This document shows, in pieces, positions 36,588 to 44,256 of a stretch of 64,000 nucleotides of DNA. The notes beneath the pieces were generated by a model, which was not told the origin of the DNA, searched no databases, and saw only the letters and a list, made by a program, of their open reading frames with translations. The stretch spans positions 1 to 64,000 of the forward strand of contig JAUUNK010000004.1 in the NCBI GenBank assembly GCA_030844565.1. The letters are read 5' to 3'. Source of the DNA: Bacteroides ovatus. Its GTDB lineage: Bacteria > Bacteroidota > Bacteroidia > Bacteroidales > Bacteroidaceae. Every line of letters begins with the position of its first letter. Position 1 is the stretch's first letter. The translations under genes were made by a program, and so were the position numbers.

Positions 36588-38090
36588 CTATCCACAGTGG
36601 AAGTATTTATGCACCAGATTCAGCATCTCCTGCGGTTTCCCTTCCAAGTCGGAACGTAGCGTTTTATCCTCATAGCTACGGAGTTTATTGATAATACCGT
36701 CAATCATAGCCGGACTGAACACATCATATTGCTCAAAGATAGCACGTTGCTGCTGTAAGCAGTCGGCAGATGCTGCACAACTATCCGGCAGCTGAGCCAA
36801 CGATTTCAATTTATCTTCATTCTCTTTCTGATGGATATTCACGTTTACGTATGTTCTCTTAGCAATCTCCAGCGCATTTTCTATCTCGAAGCCATGACGG
36901 CAGGCAACAGCCAATCCTGCCAGCAGTTGATACAAATCTGCCGAACCATCCGGAGAACGCATCTCTACGGTCTGCTTCTGGCTGGTGTCGAAATGGCTTT
37001 CGGTTTCCAACGGGTTTGCCAGCGTACACATATCCGTCTTAGAAGCCCAGCCCAGGGGTACACGAACTAACACGGAACGGTTGCGGTCGCCCCAACAAAC
37101 ATTCGTGGGAGCTTCCTGATGAGGAACCAGACGGAAATAAGAAGTGGGATTCGTATTACCAAACGCTGTAATAGAAGGAGCAAGCTCCATCATTCCTGCA
37201 ATAGCCTTGCGGGCTGTTTCAGACAAACTGCCATCATTCAACATTTGATTCTGCCCGTCTTTCATGATGCGCATGTGAATATGCAGACCGGAACCTGCCT
37301 TTCCCGCCGTAATCTTAGGCGCGAAGGTGATGTTATACCCACATTTATTCCCTAAATTACGGATTACCCATTTAGCAATCATCAACTGGTCTGCCGCATC
37401 CTCGGCACGGACCGGAAGAAATTCGATTTCATTCTGTTCGTAGATGCAGCCATCCAAAGTGAAATTGCCCACCTCGGAGTGCCCATACTTGATTTGCCCG
37501 CCTGCCTGGGCAATATAAGACATACATTGAGTGCGGAAATCGTTGAATTTAGCATAAGGAGCCGACTCATGATAACCTCGCTGGTCGGTAGCCGGGAACA
37601 TCCCTGTATCCGGCGCAATCACGTAATACTCCAATTCTCCCATTGCCTGGAACTCCATACCTGTTACCTCCGTAAAAGCTTTACATGCCTTGTGCAAGGT
37701 ATATTCGGGGGAACTCTCCAACGGTTCGCCGTCTTTATTGAAGAAAGAGCACAACATGGAAAGCGTCGGCAACTCTGCAAACGGGTCTACAAAAGCTGTG
37801 CGAAAACGGGGAACCACATACAAATCGCTGCTACCCGCCTGAATAAAAGGGAACAAGCTCGAACCGTCTACCCGTTCACCACAAGTGAGGATAGCCTCGA
37901 GATAAGCAATATCATTAATCACAAAATTCAAGGTTTTCAACCGTCCGTCGGCAGCAGGATACATGAAGTTAACCATGCGAATATCATTTTCCACTATAAA
38001 ACTAATGATATCTTTTTTAGTAAATTGGGCAGCAGGCTTTCCCAAAGCAGCTACCAAACGATTAGGGTTCATTAAAAGTTCTTGATTCAT
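36588..38090 (-). CDS. Glutamine synthetase family protein (type I length)
   Basis: The 500-residue cytoplasmic protein has the glutamine synthetase fold. A beta-grasp N domain at about 25-115 is followed by the catalytic domain with metal-binding Glu152 and Glu154 (GELEYY), EVGNFT at 206-211, the ATP-site GSGLHIHM at 266-273, RLVPHQEAPTNVCWGDRNRS at 320-339 and a late ETESHFD-type metal region. It may form glutamine from glutamate and ammonia; the altered GDRNRS and the N-terminal NFMYPAADGR mean that another gamma-glutamyl ligase activity cannot be excluded. It is a single-gene unit between a pseudogene and GH78, and looks like a housekeeping gene embedded in the utilisation region. Confidence 0.85.
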   Translation of the reverse strand: MNQELLMNPNRLVAALGKPAAQFTKKDIISFIVENDIRMVNFMYPAADGRLKTLNFVINDIAYLEAILTCGERVDGSSLFPFIQAGSSDLYVVPRFRTAFVDPFAELPTLSMLCSFFNKDGEPLESSPEYTLHKACKAFTEVTGMEFQAMGELEYYVIAPDTGMFPATDQRGYHESAPYAKFNDFRTQCMSYIAQAGGQIKYGHSEVGNFTLDGCIYEQNEIEFLPVRAEDAADQLMIAKWVIRNLGNKCGYNITFAPKITAGKAGSGLHIHMRIMKDGQNQMLNDGSLSETARKAIAGMMELAPSITAFGNTNPTSYFRLVPHQEAPTNVCWGDRNRSVLVRVPLGWASKTDMCTLANPLETESHFDTSQKQTVEMRSPDGSADLYQLLAGLAVACRHGFEIENALEIAKRTYVNVNIHQKENEDKLKSLAQLPDSCAASADCLQQQRAIFEQYDVFSPAMIDGIINKLRSYEDKTLRSDLEGKPQEMLNLVHKYFHCG

Positions 38091-38127
38091 CTTTTGTTAG
38101 TTTGTTATTTAATATAAAATATGCCAT

Positions 38128-38371
38128 TTATAGTTTCTTCCACTCTGCCAATCCGCAAAGAGGATCTTTCAGGAATTTCTCCCAATCTGCTTTCAATGGG
38201 TCTTCACGGAATGGTTCCACCGGAGATGGTAGATAAAACAACAACATGGTCTAACAATGTAGTTCCTCCCATTTGGATTGAATGAAGATAAGACAATGCT
38301 CCCAAATGGAACGTAGCCGCACGATAGCCCCCACCGGAAAATGTAAGAGCACTTCTCAGATTGTCTTTCAT
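38128..38371 (-). pseudogene. Remnant of a patatin-like phospholipase gene with internal deletion
   Basis: From ATG at 38371 the minus strand reads MKDNLRSALTFSGGGYRAA and then FHLGALSYLHSIQMG, TTLLDHVVVLSTISGG, that is, the oxyanion GGGYR loop and the start of the SxSGG nucleophile elbow of bacterial patatin-like proteins. The frame ends at TGA after GTIP. Immediately overlapping, a second frame reads EPFREDPLKADWEKF and LKDPLCGLAEWKKL to a stop at 38128, which looks like an authentic C-terminus. The simplest reading is a large internal deletion that removed most of the gene (full-length relatives are several hundred residues) and joined the ends out of frame. The product would lack the catalytic Asp and be inactive. 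Confidence 0.7.
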
Positions 38372-38464
38372 ACCTTTGACTTTTAGTTATTCCATCCACA
38401 GCATTGCGGATAGTGAACCAAAGATAAGTAAAATATTACCAAAGGCAAAGAAAATTCCGGATAG

Positions 38465-38504
38465 AAAACTCTCCCCCATCGCAAATAACAGCAATGAGGG
38501 AGAG
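38465..38504 (-). terminator. Terminator of the GH2 gene
   Basis: Minus-strand CTCTCCCTCATTGC (38504-38491) pairs with GCGATGGGGGAGAG (38482-38469), with two G-U pairs, followed by TTTTCT. It lies about 18 bp past the GH2 stop codon. Confidence 0.85.
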
Positions 38505-38521
38505 ATACGACTAGGGGAGCA

Positions 38522-41500
38522 TTAAAGCTGAATATCCAACTTACATTTTTCCGGTTTTCCGTATTGTTTTACCAGCACGCTTACTCCGCCTTCCAGCAAC
38601 TCCGGCTCTGCCTCTAAAGAAATAATCTTCTCTTCGCCCGGCATCAGAGTGACGTAGTTGTCTGACATAAGAATAGGAAGTACACGCTCTCCGGTTGCCT
38701 TATTGATTAACCGCAAACGATTGGCAAAACTAACCGTTCCAGAGTTGTTCTTTATGGATAGCTTCAGCGCCCCTTTGTTTAGCAAAGATTTATCTATCAG
38801 CTTGCAAGTTAATGCGGTTTCAGGTAAAGTGTTCAATGGAGTGTAGTCAAGGTCTTTCACTCCGTTTCTCCAATAGAAATTATCGGAAACCACTTGTCCT
38901 TTAGCATCCGTGAGTTCGAGACGGATAAAATGGAGAGGGGAAAGTTCTTCGATGTTCTTTGGTTTTCTGCCGTAGATTTCAAACTCATACAAGGAGTACC
39001 CGAACTCTGTGGCACGGCTGATACCTGCCATCTTCACATAACGAGCTGTCAAGGGAGATAACTTAATTATATCCGTACTGCCTTCGCCTGTATGATTGAA
39101 ATAAACTGTTCTCCACTTCTTTCCGTCGTCAGAAACCTGAAGCTCATACTCCCTGGCACGTGCCACTTCCCACTTCAAGACGACTGTTTCTATCTTTTCT
39201 TTCTTGCCTAAGTCTATATAAATCCATTGGGAATCGCTATAACTGCTCTCCCAGCGGCTACCTGCACCTCCGTCCGCCACAAGAGAGCAATCTCGGGAGG
39301 GAGTAGAAGAAGAAGCTACCACCTTCTTTCCAAAAGCCAGATTCAACGGATTGAAGTTCAATGTAAAAGCTTCTGCTATGTCGCTTGCAGGGACATCTAT
39401 CTGTTTCCTTTGCCCGTATGCTGGCATTTCTTTACCGTCCAGATTGTAGAGGGTCGCTTTGGCATAGCCCCCTTTCAGATCTTTGGCAGTGGTATTCACA
39501 GCTTTTATGCTGTTGTTTGAAGCATTCCACTGGATATGTAAATGCTCGCAAGCCTTCTTCGCTCCCCAATAGGCTCCCGTGGAATCGTAATAATAATCGT
39601 AGGTCTGCCACACGAAAGAGGGATATGCCGGATGGCTCATCCAAATGAGAAGCCCGGCGGCATCGTTCCACATCTTGTCGTTCCATGCTTCGTACATTCC
39701 TTTCATCACTTCAATATTCAGCAATTGAGCCTTTTCGCAGAACTCTTCCAAGCTGGAAGATTCGCCGAATTGAGTGTTTACAGCTTTCTTGTAATTGATA
39801 GGATTGGCGTTGGAGGCTTCTTTTCCGAAGAAGTGTTTGTTCCAGACGTTGTCGTCATCATTCTTAAGTTGCTCATCGGTGGGCAGAGGCCACCAAGCAG
39901 TTTCGGGAATAAACTTCCTGACACTCTCAAAGGTAGGAAAAGTTGCCGTACCTATTTCAGTCCGCATCCCGTAACCGTGGTCTACCCCATAAGGATAGGC
40001 AGGTGTGTTGAATGCCAGGTTGCTGCCCGACGTCTCAAAATGATGCTTAGGAGGTTGGTTTCCCCACCAGCCGCTACCCGATAGCCCATCCTGATTGGAG
40101 CAGGATTTATACATCCGGTCGTTGTTGTCTTCCCGCGCTACCATTTCACGCAGATAGTTATCCAAATCCGGTTTGGGATGCGTCTCATTAGCACCGCACC
40201 AGATAGCGATAGAAGGATGGTTCCTCAGCCGCCTCACTTTATCGAGCGCATTGGCTTTGAAGGCTTCGGGTTGCTCCACGTCGTTGTAGGCCACATACAA
40301 CCAGAAATCATTCCACACCATGATGCCGTACTTATCGCAATAGTCGTAGAACTCATCGTCGGTGACACAACCCGTCCACAAACGAATCATGTTGTAGTTC
40401 AGGTCTTTGTGCAACTTAATCTTGGGTTCATACTCCCTGCCGTGGCAACGAAGCAGATATTCGCTCATCCCCCAGTTTCCCCCTTTAAGGAAGATTTTCT
40501 GCCCATTGATGAAAAAAGTAAGAACGGGATAACCTACAACGTTGTCCACCATCTTATATTCATATTTCTTGATGCCGAACGTGATTTCTTTTTCATCAGA
40601 CACCTTGCCATCTACCGTACAGGTGAGCTTACAAGTATAAAGATTCGGTTCTCCATAGCCATTGGGCCACCAGAGGCGGGGATGATTGATTATCAATTGG
40701 GAGAAATCCCCTTTATCTACCGATAAGCGAGCGGTTGCATTTCCTTCTAACTGAATTATTTTGGAAAAGGAGACATTTCCCGGCTGAATCGTTGCGCTGA
40801 CAACAGCTTTCTTCGGAGAAGAAGAAGCATTCTTTATATCAGCAGAAAGAGATAGTTCCGCTTGCTGCAAAACCGGCAAGTCCGAACGTATCCACGGGTC
40901 TTCCATCACCACATCTCCCGTAATGGATAAATACGTATTTCCCGTTATTCCGGCAAGGCGTCCCGGCACATAAGGCATCCAATCCCAACCGGCAGCCGCC
41001 AGGTAACTGGGGCTACACGCTACTCCATAAGGGTCTTTTGCCTTCCGCGTTTTCTTTTGGTCCGGGTCGGTAATCAACACGGCAATCGCATTTTTGCCCG
41101 ACGTATTCACCAGATTCGTCACATCGAACTTAGAACGCAGCATGTGCCCGCTGACATCCCTACGGGAGGTGTTCGTTCCGGATATTTTCTTCCCGTTAAA
41201 ATAGAAGTCGGCAAAGCGGTTCGTATTGTCAAAATGGAGCCACACATGCTTTCCTTTGGAATAGGAAGCGGGCAATTCAAATTCCGTCCGATACCAGAAA
41301 GGACGGTTATAAAAGGTTTCGTCTACCTTATAAATATTATCGGCATAATCAGGATTGGGGACGAATCCGGCTTCCACATAGGCAGTAAAGACTGTACCCG
41401 GAACTACTCCTTTGACATAACCGCCCGGCATTTCAAATCCCGGAGTAGAAAGTTGTTCCCCACCGACACCATTCACATCCGCCTGAGGCTTCACTTCCCA

Positions 41501-41611
41501 TACGATTTGAGGATTAGTGGTGTTCAACGACCAAGTCAGAGTCTGCGCATACCCCATTTCGCTCAGGGCAAACATCCCTGATATGAGCAAAAACAATCCA
41601 AATTTCTTCAT
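38522..41611 (-). CDS. GH2 exo-beta-glycosidase with an F5/8-type (CBM32-like) module
   Basis: This 1029-residue secreted protein has a signal peptide ending near residue 22. The GH2 architecture is complete: sugar-binding jelly-roll (about 70-230), immunoglobulin-like domain (about 245-345) and TIM barrel. The acid/base is Glu476 in WCGANE and the likely nucleophile Glu552 in MRTEIG. The barrel signature RLWTGCVTDDEFYDYCD resembles beta-mannosidase and exo-beta-glucosaminidase branches rather than beta-galactosidase. After the barrel, at about 770-895, a discoidin-like domain is inserted (SRWESSYSDSQWIYIDLG, YELQVSDDGKKWRTVY, RYVKMAGIS), followed by another beta-sandwich. Specificity for beta-mannose or glucosamine ends is inference. 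It is a lone gene, preceded by the palindrome cluster at 41726-41850. Confidence 0.88.
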   Translation of the reverse strand: MKKFGLFLLISGMFALSEMGYAQTLTWSLNTTNPQIVWEVKPQADVNGVGGEQLSTPGFEMPGGYVKGVVPGTVFTAYVEAGFVPNPDYADNIYKVDETFYNRPFWYRTEFELPASYSKGKHVWLHFDNTNRFADFYFNGKKISGTNTSRRDVSGHMLRSKFDVTNLVNTSGKNAIAVLITDPDQKKTRKAKDPYGVACSPSYLAAAGWDWMPYVPGRLAGITGNTYLSITGDVVMEDPWIRSDLPVLQQAELSLSADIKNASSSPKKAVVSATIQPGNVSFSKIIQLEGNATARLSVDKGDFSQLIINHPRLWWPNGYGEPNLYTCKLTCTVDGKVSDEKEITFGIKKYEYKMVDNVVGYPVLTFFINGQKIFLKGGNWGMSEYLLRCHGREYEPKIKLHKDLNYNMIRLWTGCVTDDEFYDYCDKYGIMVWNDFWLYVAYNDVEQPEAFKANALDKVRRLRNHPSIAIWCGANETHPKPDLDNYLREMVAREDNNDRMYKSCSNQDGLSGSGWWGNQPPKHHFETSGSNLAFNTPAYPYGVDHGYGMRTEIGTATFPTFESVRKFIPETAWWPLPTDEQLKNDDDNVWNKHFFGKEASNANPINYKKAVNTQFGESSSLEEFCEKAQLLNIEVMKGMYEAWNDKMWNDAAGLLIWMSHPAYPSFVWQTYDYYYDSTGAYWGAKKACEHLHIQWNASNNSIKAVNTTAKDLKGGYAKATLYNLDGKEMPAYGQRKQIDVPASDIAEAFTLNFNPLNLAFGKKVVASSSTPSRDCSLVADGGAGSRWESSYSDSQWIYIDLGKKEKIETVVLKWEVARAREYELQVSDDGKKWRTVYFNHTGEGSTDIIKLSPLTARYVKMAGISRATEFGYSLYEFEIYGRKPKNIEELSPLHFIRLELTDAKGQVVSDNFYWRNGVKDLDYTPLNTLPETALTCKLIDKSLLNKGALKLSIKNNSGTVSFANRLRLINKATGERVLPILMSDNYVTLMPGEEKIISLEAEPELLEGGVSVLVKQYGKPEKCKLDIQL

Positions 41612-41725
41612 CCTAATTCATTAAAATATAAACATTTAAGTCCATTCAGGAAAAGACCTTTTCAAGCGGACTTACGTTATAACTATAATAGCCTTCAGCT
41701 CAGGCGTTTACATTCTGAACGATGG

Positions 41726-41850
41726 CCGTTAATAAACAGTTTGTCAGGTGTTAATAGTTGAGTTGTCAGCTATTAACATCCATCGTGACAGGTATTAATA
41801 CCTGAGAAATCAACTGTTAACACCTGATAACCCACCTTTTAATACCCTAC
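41726..41850. repeat. Cluster of palindromic and inverted repeats between GH2 and GH92
   Basis: Within about 125 bp are: TCAGGTGTTAATAGTTGA (41744-41761) and its inverted partner TCAACTGTTAACACCTGA (41810-41827), matching at 17 of 18 positions; a perfect 16-bp palindrome CAGGTATTAATACCTG (41789-41804) between them; a further partial copy TCAGCTATTAACATC (41766-41780); and weaker copies at 41726-41740 and 41832-41847. All share a core like CAGGTnTTAA. The block lies upstream of GH2 and just past the GH92 stop. It could be an operator array, a cruciform-forming element or an RNA structure. Confidence 0.75.
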
Positions 41851-41909
41851 GGAGAGGGCTTTCTTACCGCCCAATCATGTTAAAACATATACTTTCTTGC
41901 GCTCTTTTA

Positions 41910-44246
41910 TCAGATTCCCCACTTCGTATTGGGCTCACTACCCATAAAGAGCTCCAACGTGCCTCCAGCAGCTATTTCGTTAAAGTCCAGATAGCATTTA
42001 TTATATTCCCTGCCATTCAATAAAGCTTTCTGTATGTACAGATTATTCTTATTATTATTGTGTGCAATCACTGTAAACGTCTTTCCGGAATAGTATTTCG
42101 GATCGAGGCGGAACTCGATTCTCCCGAATAGGGGACTGGTTATTTCCATCCGCGTATTTCCGGGACAGGAAGGGTGGATGCCCGAAGCAGCCAACACATA
42201 CCAAGCGGACATCTGCCCTACATCTTCGTTGCCTACAATGCCTTCCACTTTGTTGGCATAAGCATTCTCACAAATATAACGCGTCCATTTCTGCGTATAC
42301 CACGGCACATCCAGTTGATTGAAAAGAAACGGCACGAAATGTACCGGCTCGTTGGCATGATTATAATAGCTATTCCACAACAGATTGGAAGGGGTGTGTG
42401 AAAACAGATTAGTCAGGTTGGCAATTACCTTTTCTTTCCCTCCCATCAACCGCACCATGCCGGGCACATCGTGAGGTACAAACCATCCCTGCTGATAAGC
42501 ATTGGACTCGATGCAGCCATACCATTCTTTGGTCAACGCATCTTCTTCCCAAGGTTCCCACGAACCATCCGCCCTGCGGGGGCGGAACCAGCCTTTTTCT
42601 TTATCAAAGATATGCTGATAGGCTTGCCCCTTTTCATAGAAACGTGTGGCATCTTCTTCTTTCCCCAAAGCTTTCGCCAACTGAGACACGCACCAGTCGG
42701 CATAAGCATACTCTAAAGTATAGGAGATGCTCAAAGGCTCGGGAGTATAGCCCAAAGCATCATTACCAAATTTGTGGGATGTATTGACGGCATATCGGTA
42801 AGCTTTCTCTATATCATAGGTACGGATTCCTTTCACATAAGCATCTGCCAACACGGACAACGCCGGATTGCCTAACATGCAACCGGAATAGGAATTGAGA
42901 AGTTCCCAGCGCTCATAATATTCACGACCGCTCTGCTCAGCCAGGCTAATTAAAGAGTTCAGTTCATCGCTGACCAGCCGGGGATTGATAATGGTCTGCA
43001 AGGGGAACTGGCTGCGAAAGACATCCCAACCGCTAAAAATAGTGCGCTTGGTGAAAGCGCCGTCGCTTGCATATATTTCCTTATCCCCTCCCACATAACG
43101 CCCGTCCACATCGGTATAGATGCGTGGATCTATCATTGTGTGATAAAGCGCCGTATAAAAGACAGTCTTTTGATCTTCTGTTCCGCCGGATACGCGTATG
43201 CGGCTAAGTTGGCGGTTCCACAAATCATGAGCTTCTTGTTTCACCTCTTCAAACGTTTTGGTAGCAATCTCCTGCCGGAAATTGTTGGCAGCGCCTTCCA
43301 TGTCCACAAAAGAAATTCCTACTTTCATCTCCACTTTTTCTCCCTCTTCTGTGGGGAACTCGGTGAAGAAGCCCACGTGCTTGCCTTGCAATTCCTTTTT
43401 ATCCTGCACGACCGCAGCTTGCGCAACGCGCTCCAGATAAGGCATGCTTACCACCTCATCCCGTTTACGTGTCCATTTCTCCGGAATATCTGCGCTCCAG
43501 AAACCGTATTTACCGAGAGGTTTACTAAATTGAGCATAATAGTAAACCGTATAATCGGAGTTTCCCTCGCCATTGCCCCATCCGCCGCCGTCGGGTGTGC
43601 ACTTCATCCAGCCCTGAATGGTAGAATCGTTCACCACACGGATATATTGCGAAGTAGAAGTACCCCCTACCCTCCGTGCCAAGTCTATCTGAATGCGAGA
43701 CTGCTCATGCGAAGGAAAAGTAAAACGCAACATACCGCAACGGGGCGTTGCACTACTTTCCACTCTAATCTTATAATCTGTCAGTTCCACTGAATAATAT
43801 CCGGCTTTGGCTGTCTCCGTCTCCTTGTTGTAGGCAGAGCGATAGCCTTTGATGCTGCCGTCTTCCTTTCCCGCTATCTTTCGCAGCTCTCCGGTGGCGG
43901 GCATCACAAGGAAGTTTCCCAAATCGCCAAACCATCCGACACCGCTCATCTGTGTAAAGGCAAATCCTTCTATAGTCTTGTGTTCATTACTATAACCGGA
44001 ACCGTTGTCTCCTCCTGTTATTGTATTGGGACTCACTTGCACCATACCGTAAGGAGTGGTAGCGCCGGGAAAGGTCTTGCCCAAACCGTGGTATACTCCG
44101 GCTGCTCCCACGCTGGTGCTGGCGCCTATAAACGGATTTACATAATCGGCAGGAACCAAATCCGCTGTTACCGCATCAGAGGACGAGCAAGCCGTCATCC
44201 ACAGAAAGGAGCTGACTATCAAAAAAGTAGCAGTAGCTTTATACAT
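41910..44246 (-). CDS. GH92 alpha-mannosidase lipoprotein (third copy)
   Basis: The 778-residue product has lipobox Cys20 (WMTAC), so unlike the other two GH92 proteins here it is membrane-anchored, possibly surface-exposed. Family landmarks: VNPFIGAST, FPGATTPYGMVQVSP, FTQMSGVGWFGDLGN, GWDVFRSQFPL, the catalytic acid Glu580 in CIESNAYQQGW, the HANEP motif at 630-634 (as in alpha-1,2-type enzymes) and GNEDVGQMSAWYV with Asp675 in the catalytic-base region. It starts 10 bp after the GH38 stop and is the last gene of the ECF sigma operon. Confidence 0.94.
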   Translation of the reverse strand: MYKATATFLIVSSFLWMTACSSSDAVTADLVPADYVNPFIGASTSVGAAGVYHGLGKTFPGATTPYGMVQVSPNTITGGDNGSGYSNEHKTIEGFAFTQMSGVGWFGDLGNFLVMPATGELRKIAGKEDGSIKGYRSAYNKETETAKAGYYSVELTDYKIRVESSATPRCGMLRFTFPSHEQSRIQIDLARRVGGTSTSQYIRVVNDSTIQGWMKCTPDGGGWGNGEGNSDYTVYYYAQFSKPLGKYGFWSADIPEKWTRKRDEVVSMPYLERVAQAAVVQDKKELQGKHVGFFTEFPTEEGEKVEMKVGISFVDMEGAANNFRQEIATKTFEEVKQEAHDLWNRQLSRIRVSGGTEDQKTVFYTALYHTMIDPRIYTDVDGRYVGGDKEIYASDGAFTKRTIFSGWDVFRSQFPLQTIINPRLVSDELNSLISLAEQSGREYYERWELLNSYSGCMLGNPALSVLADAYVKGIRTYDIEKAYRYAVNTSHKFGNDALGYTPEPLSISYTLEYAYADWCVSQLAKALGKEEDATRFYEKGQAYQHIFDKEKGWFRPRRADGSWEPWEEDALTKEWYGCIESNAYQQGWFVPHDVPGMVRLMGGKEKVIANLTNLFSHTPSNLLWNSYYNHANEPVHFVPFLFNQLDVPWYTQKWTRYICENAYANKVEGIVGNEDVGQMSAWYVLAASGIHPSCPGNTRMEITSPLFGRIEFRLDPKYYSGKTFTVIAHNNNKNNLYIQKALLNGREYNKCYLDFNEIAAGGTLELFMGSEPNTKWGI

Positions 44247-44256
44247 ACTAATATCA

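Noticed and set aside
38193..38399. 68-residue minus-strand frame
   Set aside because: Overlaps the patatin remnant in another frame; only the patatin frame has recognisable motifs.
39542..40084. 180-residue plus-strand frame opposite GH2
   Set aside because: Antisense shadow of a well-supported gene with complete catalytic motifs.
41850..41875. Possible GC hairpin as terminator of the third GH92
   Set aside because: Only four base pairs (CCCT/AGGG) and no proper T tract in the minus direction.
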